From: QZKY01 sp942492925 | Lineage (GTDB): Bacteria > Pseudomonadota > Gammaproteobacteria > Burkholderiales > Burkholderiaceae_D | Assembly: GCA_942492925.1 (NCBI GenBank) | Contig: OW818641.1 | Coordinates: 1-64,000 of the forward strand | Reading direction: 5' to 3' | DNA length: 64,000 nucleotides | Shown: positions 1-12,797 of the stretch, piece by piece | How positions within the stretch are numbered: position 1 is the stretch's first letter | Layout of the letters: every line of letters starts with the position of its first letter | Position numbers and translations under genes: made by a program | The notes under the pieces: model-generated | The model's input: only the letters and a program-made list of their open reading frames with translations | Databases searched by the model: none | What the model was told of the DNA's origin: nothing

Positions 1-55
1 GCGTGAATGCAAAAGGCATTACGCTTTACTCTTGCTCTATAACAGTCAATGTTAT

Positions 56-2936
<2,881 letters not shown>

Positions 2937-3130
2937 ATAACGTTGACCTCTTTTGCAAGAGAACGTTATAAAGAATTTGAGTTTTGCGTGTTTGCCGTAT
3001 CCAAAGCAAAATCGTATTACTTCTTGAGATCACTTTACATACTTTTTGATTTTACAATCACTACCCACCAAGCAAATCCAACATCTCATCAATGTCTTCA
3101 TCACTTGATAAATCTTTACTTCTTCCAGAT

Positions 3131-3141
3131 TGTTAAAGAAC
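3131..3141 (-). promoter_or_regulatory. boxA antitermination site in the 16S-23S spacer
   Basis: Minus-strand sequence GTTCTTTAACA matches the boxA element that loads the NusB/NusE antitermination complex on rRNA transcripts. It lies about 200 nt upstream of mature 23S, its usual place in the spacer. Confidence 0.75.
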
Positions 3142-3218
3142 AGTCACTTCTTTTGGCTTAAAAAACCAAACCACAATGCACAACGCCTCTCGCGTCATTC
3201 ATTCTCGTTTGGATTTTT

Positions 3219-3294
3219 TGGTGGAGGATGACGGGATCGAACCGACGACCCCCTGCTTGCAAAGCAGGTGCTCTCCCAGCTGAGCTAATCCCCC
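3219..3294 (-). tRNA. alaT: tRNA-Ala (UGC)
   Basis: A 76-nt tRNA in the 16S-23S spacer. The acceptor stem GGGGGAT pairs with ATCCTCC (one G-U), the anticodon stem-loop is CCTGC-TTTGCAA-GCAGG with anticodon TGC, a T-arm GTTCGATCC block is present, and CCA is encoded. It is second in transcription order after tRNA-Ile. Confidence 0.97.
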
Positions 3295-3304
3295 GCGCTT
3301 TATA

Positions 3305-3381
3305 TGGTGGGTCTGGTTGGAATCGAACCAACGACCCCCGCCTTATCAAGACGGTGCTCTAACCGACTGAGCTACAGACCC
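3305..3381 (-). tRNA. ileT: tRNA-Ile (GAU)
   Basis: A 77-nt tRNA in the 16S-23S spacer. The acceptor stem GGGTCTG pairs with CAGACCC, the anticodon loop reads TTGATAA (anticodon GAT), the T-arm GTTCGATTC is present and CCA is encoded. Ile followed by Ala is the common spacer arrangement in Burkholderiales. Confidence 0.97.
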
Positions 3382-3481
3382 ATTCAGATCAGCTCTCAGC
3401 CGACATGGCTCTGCCGTTACCGACCGATGACTGCTTTTATTAACAGACGATAAGTGTGAGTGCTTGACGCTCTCGCTACTC

Positions 3482-5004
<1,523 letters not shown>

Positions 5005-5411
5005 AATCTCTGTTGTGACATTTCTGTCATGTCTTTCGACTTACTCACTCAAAATACTGACAGGCCATTTCACTTTCGTAAAATGTCCTACTTCTTTATT
5101 TCTATGTGAGCATTTGATAATTATTTAAGTATTACAACCCCGAAAGGTTGTCGCTTAAGCATCAAACACCCACACTTATCGTCTGTTAAATTTTTAAAGA
5201 TCCTGCCCCACCCGACCAGTCTTTCAACTCGCCTTCGCTAACAAATCGTTTTGTTTGTCAGCAGCAGAGAAACGAGATTATGGACCACTTCATTCAACTC
5301 GTCAACAGGGGACGCAAAAATATTTTTGCCATCATCGAACATCATGCAGATTCTGAAATATCATAAGCAACTACTTGATCTATTGACGTCCGTTAAAAAG
5401 ACGTCGCTTTT
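5005..5411 (-). other. rRNA operon leader and upstream region, no gene
   Basis: A 407-bp non-coding region between 16S and zapB. On the minus strand it holds the rRNA promoter (5277-5305), a boxA-like tract ATCTTTAAAAATTTAACAG (complement near 5185-5203) and the upstream arm of the 16S processing stalk (5162-5189). The zapB promoter should also lie here, but I could not assign it convincingly. Confidence 0.7.
5277..5305 (-). promoter_or_regulatory. rRNA operon sigma-70 promoter
   Basis: On the minus strand a -35 box TTGACG (5300-5305) and a -10 box CATAAT (5277-5282) are separated by 17 bp, about 270 bp upstream of 16S. Upstream of it the DNA is AT-rich (GCAAAAATATTTTTGC), like an UP element. 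Assignment is by consensus only. Confidence 0.7.
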
Positions 5412-5417
5412 TTGACT

Positions 5418-5636
5418 ATGGACTCCGATTTCCGCGCTCTTTCAGAAAAAATATCCCGACTGGCTGAATTAACCCATCAGTTGCGTCGTGAAAATGCCGA
5501 CTTGCGCCTTCGCGTAACTGAGTTGACTTCCGACAATGCCGACATGTCTCAAAAACTTCTTATGGCAAAACAAAAAGTGACTGCCTTGATCGAGCGCTAC
5601 CCCGCTCCCAACGAAAATGAGGGGCTCGCGCAATGA
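5418..5636 (+). CDS. zapB: ZapB-like coiled-coil cell division protein (TIGR02449/DUF904 type)
   Basis: A 72-residue protein, almost entirely charged heptad-type coiled coil (SRLAELTHQLRRENADLRL, then VTELTSDNADMSQKLLMAK). Proteins of this type are encoded directly before zapA in betaproteobacteria and are thought to link ZapA and the FtsZ ring, acting at midcell. The ATG at 5418 is preferred. A TTG two codons upstream is possible, and neither has a strong Shine-Dalgarno sequence. Its stop overlaps the zapA start (ATGA), so the two are translationally coupled. The product is recognised by context and coiled-coil pattern more than by motif. Confidence 0.8.
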   Translation: MDSDFRALSEKISRLAELTHQLRRENADLRLRVTELTSDNADMSQKLLMAKQKVTALIERYPAPNENEGLAQ

Positions 5637-5944
5637 TTCGCCTGAATGTCACCATCATGGGTCAAAGTTACACATTGACCTGCAACAAGGAAGAAGAAAG
5701 AACGCTGCGCGAAGCCGTTACCTATCTTGATAGCAAAATGTGCGCGATTCGCGACGCAGGAAAAATCAAGGGGAATGACCGAATTGCCGTCATGGCATCG
5801 CTCGCCATCGCTGCAGAGTTACTATCAACCAAATCATCGGACGGGCCACTTTCCGGCATGACAGTTTCGGATATTAAACAGCAAATTCTTTCCATGCACA
5901 CTGCACTGGATGAGGCTTTGACGCCGCAAGAAAACCTGTTTTGA
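5633..5944 (+). CDS. zapA: Cell division protein ZapA
   Basis: A 103-residue protein that binds FtsZ and promotes protofilament bundling at the division ring. It shows the family pattern: an N-terminal beta segment (MIRLNVTIMGQSYTLTC), the EEERTLREAVTYLDSKM helix, then the RIAVMASLAIAAELL helix and a C-terminal coiled coil. Length is normal for the family. It overlaps zapB by 4 bp and is followed directly by the 6S RNA gene, an arrangement conserved widely in proteobacteria. Confidence 0.95.
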   Translation: MIRLNVTIMGQSYTLTCNKEEERTLREAVTYLDSKMCAIRDAGKIKGNDRIAVMASLAIAAELLSTKSSDGPLSGMTVSDIKQQILSMHTALDEALTPQENLF

Positions 5945-5984
5945 TTCTGAGCAACCGATCAAATAAATTATGCGTAAACGATCG

Positions 5985-6012
5985 TTGACATGCGTCGCAA
6001 ATAGCGTACACT
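5985..6012 (+). promoter_or_regulatory. Sigma-70 promoter of 6S RNA
   Basis: A consensus -35 TTGACA (5985-5990), a 16-bp spacer, and a -10 TACACT (6007-6012). This places +1 near 6019-6021, at the start of the 6S closing stem. Confidence 0.8.
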
Positions 6013-6020
6013 GAAGTCAT

Positions 6021-6192
6021 CCCTGCCGTGTTTGCGAATGTCATATATTCCTTGAACCATTCATTCGCATCGGTCGTGGAAATTTGTTCGATGGGTGTGA
6101 GCGTCGCTAGTCCGATGAACCCGAAATTGAACTAACTGCGACCACCTGAACCGCAGGTTCGGGGATGCCGGCATAGCTGCACAGGCGGGGGC
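6021..6192 (+). ncRNA. ssrS: 6S RNA
   Basis: A roughly 170-nt regulatory RNA that mimics an open promoter and binds sigma-70 RNA polymerase. It follows zapA, its canonical position. The ends pair: CCTGCC (6022-6027) with GGCGGG (about 6184-6189), then GTG with CAC after a bulged A. The 3' half carries the typical CTGCGACCACCTGAACC and GGTTCGGGGATGCCGGC blocks. The ends are estimated from the closing stem. A strong terminator follows. A 5-formyl-THF cyclo-ligase gene, common after ssrS in other groups, is not present here. Confidence 0.92.
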
Positions 6193-6200
6193 CTTTTTCA

Positions 6201-6232
6201 AGCGATTGCATCTCTTTGCAATCGCTTTTTTA
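6201..6232 (+). terminator. Intrinsic terminator after 6S RNA
   Basis: A perfect 10-bp stem, AGCGATTGCA (6201-6210) and TGCAATCGCT (6217-6226), with a 6-nt loop, followed by TTTTTTATTT. Confidence 0.9.
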
Positions 6233-6297
6233 TTTCGCGGCCCTCAATCCGCCCTGACGTTACGCCCGCAGCTTCAGCTTTCCGGGATAATCGCGTT

Positions 6298-7662
6298 ATG
6301 CCAACCGAAAATACCCCATCGGATACCACGAAATGGCTTGCGCGTTTCGGTCACGCGATGCGCAAACATCAACGCCGCATCACCATCGTTCAGTGGACGG
6401 TTGTGGGAGTGTATGCGTTGCTACTGTTTGCCCCGCTTTTTCTTCCGCTTCCAACTCACCAAGCGCGCATCGTGAGTCATTTCCAGCGATTCGCACTATT
6501 TCTTTTTTGGGGCGTGGGCTGGCCGCTGATCTTTCTTAGCATGATGCTGTTCGGTCGAGCCTGGTGCGGCATCTTTTGTCCGGACGGCACACTCACCGAA
6601 TGTATCAGTCGTCATGGACGCCGGCAATCGATCCCGCGCTGGATACGGTGGTCCGGCTGGCCGTGCACCATGCTGATTTTTACAACCGTGTATGGGCAAA
6701 TGGTCGACGTTTACGACACGCACTGGGGAACGCTGCTACTGCTGGGATTGCCCACACTGGGCGCACTGTGGTGCGGTTATGCCTATGGCAATGGCAAGCG
6801 CATCTGGTGCATGTACCTGTGTCCTGCAAACGGCCCGTTTGGGCTGCTTTCCAAAATCGCGCCAATTCACTTTCGCGTCGATGAATCGAAATGGAAACAG
6901 CACCCGCCGCCTTTGCCGCGCGTGGATTGCCCCCCGCTCATCGATATCCGTCGCATGAAAAGTAATGCCGCCTGTCACATGTGCGGTCGCTGCAGTGGCC
7001 ACATCGACGCCGTCGCACTCGCGGCACGCTTCCCGCATGAAGAAATTCTGACAGCCGCCGACAAGGACATCCGCACGGCCGATGCCATCACCTTGATTTT
7101 CGGTTTGCTGGGCGTTTGCACCGTCGCCATCAAATGGTCGGAACACAAATGGTTTGCTTGGCTCAAATCCGCGCTCGCCCATTCTCCCCTGTCTGCGCTG
7201 CAGCACTACACCGCACCGTGGTGGCTCCTGGCGAATTACCCGGCAGAAAACCGGGTATTCAACTTGCTCGACGGCCTTTCCCTTCTCCTTTACATTCTCG
7301 GCGTCGGCTTTTTGCTCGGCCTTTCATTGCTTGCATCGCTGAAGCTGACTACGCGAATCGCTCGGAATCCGACACTCTCCTGGCAAAAACTATCGCTCGC
7401 CCTGATCCCCCTCGGTGGCACCGGCATGTTTTTAGGCTTATCCACTTTCACCATCACACATCTGAGACAGGCGGGGCTCGCCCTCTCCTGGATTCCGCCC
7501 GCCCAAATTGCCCTGCTTGCGCTTGGTGGCGCCTTCTCCTTGTGGCTTGGCGCAAAACTTATCATCACACAACGCACTTCACGACAATTTTTGGGACTGG
7601 CCGTATTCACCCTCGCTGTAGCACTACTTGGAACAACCTGGATTGAAAAGCTTTTGGGATAA
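6298..7662 (+). CDS. Membrane-bound 4Fe-4S polyferredoxin (NapH/CcoG/NosR-like)
   Basis: A 454-residue inner-membrane protein with about six hydrophobic segments and cysteine motifs resembling the NapH/CcoG/NosR C-terminal family: CGIFCP (residues ~90-95), CMYLCP (~172-177) and CHMCGRC (~226-232). The third cluster lacks the usual fourth Cys-Pro, so the ferredoxin part looks partial. The C-terminal third is hydrophobic with no further cysteines. A role in membrane electron transfer to a periplasmic or metal-loading partner is family-level inference, and the substrate is unknown. It stands alone between the 6S terminator and the convergent clpA gene. Distinguishing it from true CcoG needs a tree. 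Confidence 0.75.
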   Translation: MPTENTPSDTTKWLARFGHAMRKHQRRITIVQWTVVGVYALLLFAPLFLPLPTHQARIVSHFQRFALFLFWGVGWPLIFLSMMLFGRAWCGIFCPDGTLTECISRHGRRQSIPRWIRWSGWPCTMLIFTTVYGQMVDVYDTHWGTLLLLGLPTLGALWCGYAYGNGKRIWCMYLCPANGPFGLLSKIAPIHFRVDESKWKQHPPPLPRVDCPPLIDIRRMKSNAACHMCGRCSGHIDAVALAARFPHEEILTAADKDIRTADAITLIFGLLGVCTVAIKWSEHKWFAWLKSALAHSPLSALQHYTAPWWLLANYPAENRVFNLLDGLSLLLYILGVGFLLGLSLLASLKLTTRIARNPTLSWQKLSLALIPLGGTGMFLGLSTFTITHLRQAGLALSWIPPAQIALLALGGAFSLWLGAKLIITQRTSRQFLGLAVFTLAVALLGTTWIEKLLG

Positions 7663-7667
7663 AAAAA

Positions 7668-7690
7668 GCCCGCATGATCCCCATGCGGGC
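7668..7690 (-). terminator. Intrinsic terminator of clpA (between convergent genes)
   Basis: A 9-bp stem GCCCGCATG/CATGCGGGC (7668-7676 and 7682-7690). On the minus strand it is followed by seven T (7667-7661). A second small hairpin, TATCGG-CGTG-CCGATA (7692-7707), may serve the plus strand. Confidence 0.85.
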
Positions 7691-7710
7691 TTATCGGCGT
7701 GCCGATAATT

Positions 7711-10011
7711 TTATTCGACTTCAACGACCTCAAGCGCGGCCGCAGGTGGCACCACGCCATCCTCGGAAAAGTCGAGTCTGATCTGTTCGTCATCGCTCAA
7801 ATCCACCGTTACCGTGCCCCCGGAAACCAGCCGACCGAACAGCAATTCATCTGCTAGCGCCTTGCGAATCATGTCCTGGATCAGTCGCGCCATGGGGCGC
7901 GCGCCCATGATGGGATCAAATCCTTTTTTCGCCAAGAACTTGCGCAATTTGTCGGTGAAAATCGCTTCGACTTTTTTCTCCTGCAACTGTTCTTCCAGTT
8001 GCATCAGGAACTTGTCGACCACACGCATGATAATGTCTTCGTTCAGCGACCTGAAACTAATGATCGCATCCAGTCGATTGCGGAACTCCGGCGAGAACAT
8101 TCGCTTGATATCCACCATCTCGTCACCTGCCTGCTTGGTTTCAGTGAATCCAATGGAAGGTTTCTGCAAGTTCTCTGCGCCTGCATTCGTCGTCATGATG
8201 ATGATCACATTGCGGAAATCGGCTTTGCGCCCGTTGTTGTCCGTCAGCGTGCCGTGATCCAGCACCTGCAACAAAATGTTGAATACGTCTGGATGGGCTT
8301 TTTCAATTTCATCCAGCAACAGCACCGCATGCGGTTTTTTCGTGATCGCCTCGGTCAGCAAGCCACCTTGATCGAACCCAACGTATCCCGGCGGCGCACC
8401 AATCAGGCGACTCACCGTATGACGTTCCATGTATTCGGACATATCGAATCGCACGAGATCAATGCCCAAGGTGAACGCAAGCTGTCGCGCCACCTCCGTT
8501 TTGCCGACGCCCGTTGGGCCAGAAAACAGAAAGGCGCCAATCGGCTTGTCCGTCTTGCCCAATCCCGCGCGCGCCATCTTGATCGCCGAGGCCAACGCAT
8601 CGATCGCCGGCTCTTGACCAAAAACGACATTTTTTAAATCGCGATCCAGATTGCGCAACTTGCTGCGATCATCCTGATTGACGCTCTGAGCCGGAATGCG
8701 TGCAATTTTCGCGATAATCTCTTCGATCTCCGCTTTACCGATCATGCGTTTTTGTTTTGATTTCGGCAAAATACGTTGCGCCGCGCCCGCCTCATCAATC
8801 ACATCAATCGCCTTGTCCGGCAAGTGCCGATCATTGATGAAACGCGCCGACAGCTCCGCTGCGGTCGTCAGGGCGGAAGCTGAATACTTGACGTTGTGAT
8901 GATCCTCGAAACGCGACTTCAACCCACGCAAAATCTGCACGGTTTGCTCCACCGTCGGCTCGTTGATTTCAACTTTCTGAAAACGACGCGCCAGGGCCTG
9001 ATCCTTCTCGAATACGCCACGGAATTCCGTATAGGTCGTCGCACCGATGCATTTGAGTTGCCCATTCGCCAGCGCAGGTTTCAGCAAATTCGACGCATCC
9101 AGCGTGCCGCCCGACGCCGAACCCGCGCCGATGATCGTGTGAATTTCGTCGATAAAGAGAATCGAATCCGCGCTGTCTTTTAACTGTTTGAGCACCGCTT
9201 TCAGGCGTTGCTCGAAATCGCCGCGGTACTTGGTGCCCGCCAGCAGCGCTCCCATATCCAACGAATAGACGGTGGCCTTTTGCAGAATCTCCGGCACCTC
9301 GCCCTTGGTCACGCGCCACGCCAAACCTTCCGCAATCGCCGTTTTGCCAACGCCGGTTTCACCAACGAGCAACGGGTTATTCTTGCGGCGGCGGCACAAA
9401 ATCTGAATCACGCGTTCGATTTCATGTTCGCGTCCGATCAAGGGGTCAATACGCCCCTCCATCGCCTGCTTATTCAGGTTCAAGGTGAACTGATCCAGCG
9501 GCGTTTCCTTGGGCTGGCTTTCGGCCTGTGATTCCTCCGCACCTTCCAGTGCTTTCTGCGGTTCCGGTTGGGGATTTTTGCGCACGCCGTGGGAAATGTA
9601 ATTGACCACATCCAGGCGCGTCACGCCCTGCTGGTGCAGGTAGTACACCGCATGAGAATCTTTCTCGCCAAAAATGGCCACCAGCACATTGGCGCCGTTG
9701 ACTTCTTTCTTACCATTCGATGAGGATTGCACATGCATGATGGCGCGTTGAATCACGCGCTGAAAACCCAGCGTCGGCTGAGTATCGACTTCACCCGAAC
9801 CCGGCACGATTGGCGTATTGTCCGCCACGAAGTTCGACAGCGTCTTGCGCAGATCCACAATATTGACGCCGCACGCATTCAGCACCTCGGCCGCCGATGG
9901 GTTATCGAGCAGCGCCAGCAACAGATGCTCAACCGTAATGAATTCGTAGCGAGCCTGTCTGGCTTCAACAAACGCCAGATGCAAACTGACCTCTAATTCT
10001 TGGGCAATCAT
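7711..10011 (-). CDS. clpA: ATP-dependent Clp protease ATP-binding subunit ClpA
   Basis: A 766-residue AAA+ unfoldase that feeds substrates, including N-end-rule proteins delivered by ClpS, to ClpP. Seen in order: the N-terminal double-repeat Clp_N domain (residues ~1-145), D1 with Walker A GETGVGKT (~220) and FIDEIHTIIG, and D2 with GPTGVGKT (~500), LLLDEIEKAHPDVF and a C-terminal ClpB_D2-small domain. There is no ClpB-type long middle coiled coil, as expected for ClpA. The start at ATG 10011 has a strong GGAGGAAGT ribosome site. Longer upstream reading is clpS shadow. It overlaps the clpS stop by 4 bp. Confidence 0.98.
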   Translation of the reverse strand: MIAQELEVSLHLAFVEARQARYEFITVEHLLLALLDNPSAAEVLNACGVNIVDLRKTLSNFVADNTPIVPGSGEVDTQPTLGFQRVIQRAIMHVQSSSNGKKEVNGANVLVAIFGEKDSHAVYYLHQQGVTRLDVVNYISHGVRKNPQPEPQKALEGAEESQAESQPKETPLDQFTLNLNKQAMEGRIDPLIGREHEIERVIQILCRRRKNNPLLVGETGVGKTAIAEGLAWRVTKGEVPEILQKATVYSLDMGALLAGTKYRGDFEQRLKAVLKQLKDSADSILFIDEIHTIIGAGSASGGTLDASNLLKPALANGQLKCIGATTYTEFRGVFEKDQALARRFQKVEINEPTVEQTVQILRGLKSRFEDHHNVKYSASALTTAAELSARFINDRHLPDKAIDVIDEAGAAQRILPKSKQKRMIGKAEIEEIIAKIARIPAQSVNQDDRSKLRNLDRDLKNVVFGQEPAIDALASAIKMARAGLGKTDKPIGAFLFSGPTGVGKTEVARQLAFTLGIDLVRFDMSEYMERHTVSRLIGAPPGYVGFDQGGLLTEAITKKPHAVLLLDEIEKAHPDVFNILLQVLDHGTLTDNNGRKADFRNVIIIMTTNAGAENLQKPSIGFTETKQAGDEMVDIKRMFSPEFRNRLDAIISFRSLNEDIIMRVVDKFLMQLEEQLQEKKVEAIFTDKLRKFLAKKGFDPIMGARPMARLIQDMIRKALADELLFGRLVSGGTVTVDLSDDEQIRLDFSEDGVVPPAAALEVVEVE

Positions 10012-10325
10012 ACTTCCTCCATCACACACTGTAGGGGATGTCCTGCGTCCTGCGCGTGCATCATCACCAATTCGACTTTTGTCGACGCAACATCTTTCGA
10101 AAAAACGCCGCAAATGCCCTTGCCCTCATTATGCACCTTCAACATGATTTGGGTTGCTTCCTGTTTATCCTTGTTGAAATGCTCTTGCAACACAAACACC
10201 ACAAAATCCATTGGGGTGTAGTCATCGTTCAGCAAAACCACTCGATACATTGGCGGTAGCCTGAGCGTTTCCGGCTTTCGCTCCAAAACAACTTCGTTTT
10301 CTCGCCGTGTTCCCATGTGATGCAT
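10008..10325 (-). CDS. clpS: ATP-dependent Clp protease adaptor ClpS
   Basis: A 105-residue adaptor that delivers N-degron substrates to ClpA. The core shows the conserved YRVVLLNDDYTPMDFVVFVL substrate pocket with the NDD-Y-T motif, followed by the Clp-binding helices. It is translationally coupled to clpA through an ATGA overlap, the standard clpS-clpA operon. The start may be ATG 10325 or ATG 10316, and both give a plausible flexible N-terminus. Confidence 0.96.
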   Translation of the reverse strand: MHHMGTRRENEVVLERKPETLRLPPMYRVVLLNDDYTPMDFVVFVLQEHFNKDKQEATQIMLKVHNEGKGICGVFSKDVASTKVELVMMHAQDAGHPLQCVMEEV

Positions 10326-10680
10326 GCTTGTCTTATTGTATCGTCAGCCAATCGGCGCCATGCGCCAAACTAAGCGGATTATATAGTTTAAATCCTACGC
10401 GAATTTATGGCGCCTTGCCGACGCGCTGCCCAAGTTGCGGGCTAGCGCGAAAATCATGTCAGGAAATCCACTGAAAAAGGGGCAATCTTGTCTAAAACCC
10501 CACGAAATTACTTGACATTAGGCATCGTTGCCTCAGAATAATAGTGTTTGACTGATGCAAGCTCTGTTTATGACTTGCGTTATTTGTGGTGAGCCGGTTT
10601 GGCGAGGTGCGGTTTGATACGGTTTCTTGCTTTTTCGCTCGTGTGATGAAGTTCTTATTAGATGATAGAAGGCTCCTTTT
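10326..10680. other. Intergenic region holding the cold-shock promoter and 5'-UTR
   Basis: A 355-bp gap between divergent clpS and cspA. A likely cspA promoter has -35 TTGACA at 10512-10517 and a -10 within AGAATAAT (about 10534-10541). This would give a leader of about 135 nt, as in other cspA-type genes where the leader folds differently in the cold. No coding sequence is seen here. Confidence 0.6.
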
Positions 10681-10884
10681 ATGGCAACAGGTACTGTGAA
10701 ATGGTTCAACGATTCCAAGGGTTTCGGCTTTATTACCCCTGACGACGGCGGCGAAGATTTGTTCGCCCATTTTTCCGCTATCAATATGAATGGATTCAAG
10801 ACGCTCAAAGAAGGCCAAAAGGTCCAATTTGAAGTCACGCAAGGCCCAAAAGGCAAGCAAGCGTCCAATATCCAGTCTGCTTAA
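10681..10884 (+). CDS. cspA: CspA-family cold-shock protein
   Basis: A 67-residue single-domain OB-fold protein that binds single-stranded RNA and DNA and melts RNA structure in the cytoplasm. RNP1 (KGFGFITP) and RNP2 (DLFAHFSAI) are intact. Length is typical. A long leader of about 135 nt precedes it, as expected of temperature-regulated members. It is followed by its own terminator, so it is monocistronic. Which paralogue it is (CspA, C, D or E type) cannot be told from this sequence. Confidence 0.96.
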   Translation: MATGTVKWFNDSKGFGFITPDDGGEDLFAHFSAINMNGFKTLKEGQKVQFEVTQGPKGKQASNIQSA

Positions 10885-10903
10885 CCCAAAGCAGTAGCAT
10901 CAC

Positions 10904-10933
10904 AAAAACCCCGCTTTACGTGGGGTTTTTTTA
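10904..10933 (+). terminator. Intrinsic terminator of the cold-shock gene
   Basis: A hairpin ACCCCGC-tttac-GTGGGGT followed by a T-rich run (10926-10932). Confidence 0.9.
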
Positions 10934-10969
10934 TGTCCGATAGCCGCCCGAATACAATATATCTGCTCC

Positions 10970-11386
10970 ATGTCGACGAATGAACGTCCCCACAAAATAT
11001 CCGGCCCCTGCCCCTGCGGCGGTCTGTCGTACGTTGCGTGCTGCAGACGCTTTATCGACGGCCTCGACATCCCCCAAACAGCCTTGGCACTCATGCGCTC
11101 GCGCTATACCGCCTATGTCCTGCAAGACGAGCGTTACCTGAGACAGAGCTGGTATATCAGCACCCGTCCGTCCAGCGGCCTTCTGAGCGACAACGATGCC
11201 ATCAAGTGGCTTTCGCTGGATGTGATGAGTCATCATGAAGACGGCACGGATGGCACCGTTGAATTTGTCGCGCGTTTCAAGGTTCAAGGACGCGCGCAAA
11301 AATTGCACGAAGTCAGCCGCTTCATCCGGGAAGATGGTCGCTGGTTTTATCTGGATGGCAGCTTCCCTAATCCCCAAAAGAAATAG
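10970..11386 (+). CDS. YchJ family protein (UPF0225)
   Basis: A 138-residue protein of the YchJ family. The N-terminus carries the SEC-C-like metal-binding motif GPCPCGGLSYVACCRRFIDG (residues ~13-32, four cysteines), followed by the conserved LMRSRYTAYVLQDERYL segment and an NTF2-like fold. The molecular function is unknown. The SEC-C motif suggests zinc binding. It lies between the cspA terminator and the biotin operon, on the same strand, with a 79-bp gap to bioA, so it may or may not be co-transcribed with it. Confidence 0.85.
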   Translation: MSTNERPHKISGPCPCGGLSYVACCRRFIDGLDIPQTALALMRSRYTAYVLQDERYLRQSWYISTRPSSGLLSDNDAIKWLSLDVMSHHEDGTDGTVEFVARFKVQGRAQKLHEVSRFIREDGRWFYLDGSFPNPQKK

Positions 11387-11465
11387 GCCTTTCCACAAAC
11401 GAGGCAGCAACGCATCCTGTTAGACTAACGGGTCTACGAATATCATTTTCACAAAATTGACGTCC

Positions 11466-12797
11466 ATGCCTCCCTCCGACTGGATCCCTCGCAGCCTGCA
11501 AAGCGTCTGGCACCCATGTACGCAGATGCAGCACCATGAAACCGTGCCGCTGATTCCGGTCAGTCACGGGAAAGGCGCGTGGCTGTTCGATCCGGACGGC
11601 AAGCGCTATCTGGATGCGATCAGTTCGTGGTGGGTGAACCTGTTTGGTCATGCCAACCCACGCATCAACGCTGCGCTGAAAGACCAGCTCGACAAACTGG
11701 AGCACGCGATGCTCGCGGGCTTTACGCATGAGCCGGTTATTCAACTCTCCGAACGATTGTCCGCGCTCACTGGCAACGCGCTCGGTCATTGCTTCTACGC
11801 GTCGGACGGTGCCTCCGCCGTCGAAATTGCGCTCAAGATGAGTTTTCATGCGTGGCGCAATGCCGGCCAAACGCAAAAACAGGAATTCGTTTGTCTGAAA
11901 GGCAGTTATCACGGCGAAACCATCGGCGCGCTCGCCGTCACCGACGTCGCGATTTTCCGCGATGCTTACGGTCCGTTGCTGCGCAATGCGCATGTTGTCG
12001 CTTCGCCGGATGCGCGGCAAGCGCAGCCCGGCGAAACTGCCGAGGATATGGCGCGCCGCGCCGCCGCGACGCTGGATGCCTTGTTGCGACAGCGCGCCGA
12101 CACCATCGCCGCCGTGATCGTCGAACCGCTGGTGCAATGCGCGACCGGGATGGCGATGCATGATCCGCTGTATCTGAAACTGTTGCGCGATTTATGTGAT
12201 CACTACAACGTCCATCTCATCGCCGATGAAATTGCCGTAGGCTGTGGCCGCACCGGCACCTTCTTCGCGTGCGAACAGGCGGGCATCTGGCCGGACTTCG
12301 TGTGTCTGTCCAAAGGCATCAGCGGGGGGTATTTGCCGCTCTCGCTGGTGATGACGCGCGAAAATATCTATCAGGCGTTTTACAGCGAAGATGTCACGCG
12401 CGGCTTTTTGCATTCGCATTCCTACACCGGCAATCCGCTGGCCTGTCGCGCAGCGCTCGCCACGCTGGATATTTTTGAACAAGACCAAGTGCTGCAGACC
12501 AATCGCGCACGCGCTGCGAAACTCGCGCAAGCGCTTGCGCCGCTGGCTTCGCATAAACAGGTTCGTCACTTCCGTCAACGCGGCATGATTGTCGCCTTCG
12601 ATGCCATCATCAATGATGCCAACTATCTCGCGACTTTCTCGCGCCGCTTTTTCACGGCCGCACTGGCGCAGGAGCTGCTCATCAGACCCATCGGCAACAC
12701 GGTCTACCTGATGCCGCCGTATATCCTGAGCGAAGAAGAAATCGATTTGCTGGCCTCACGCACGCTGGCCGTTTTTGAACAAGTGATGCAAGCATGA
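11466..12797 (+). CDS. bioA: Adenosylmethionine-8-amino-7-oxononanoate aminotransferase BioA
   Basis: A 443-residue PLP enzyme that converts KAPA to DAPA using S-adenosylmethionine as amino donor in biotin synthesis. Seen: the N-terminal substrate motif WHPCTQM, the SSWWVNLFGHANP block, a PLP-site glycine region, DEIAVGCGRTG, and the Schiff-base lysine in CLSKGISGGYLPLS. Length is normal. The start is taken at ATG 11466. A TTG three codons upstream is possible. No clear ribosome site is visible. It overlaps bioD by 4 bp. A short palindrome, TAGAC-N6-GTCTA, lies 30 bp upstream. Confidence 0.96.
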   Translation: MPPSDWIPRSLQSVWHPCTQMQHHETVPLIPVSHGKGAWLFDPDGKRYLDAISSWWVNLFGHANPRINAALKDQLDKLEHAMLAGFTHEPVIQLSERLSALTGNALGHCFYASDGASAVEIALKMSFHAWRNAGQTQKQEFVCLKGSYHGETIGALAVTDVAIFRDAYGPLLRNAHVVASPDARQAQPGETAEDMARRAAATLDALLRQRADTIAAVIVEPLVQCATGMAMHDPLYLKLLRDLCDHYNVHLIADEIAVGCGRTGTFFACEQAGIWPDFVCLSKGISGGYLPLSLVMTRENIYQAFYSEDVTRGFLHSHSYTGNPLACRAALATLDIFEQDQVLQTNRARAAKLAQALAPLASHKQVRHFRQRGMIVAFDAIINDANYLATFSRRFFTAALAQELLIRPIGNTVYLMPPYILSEEEIDLLASRTLAVFEQVMQA

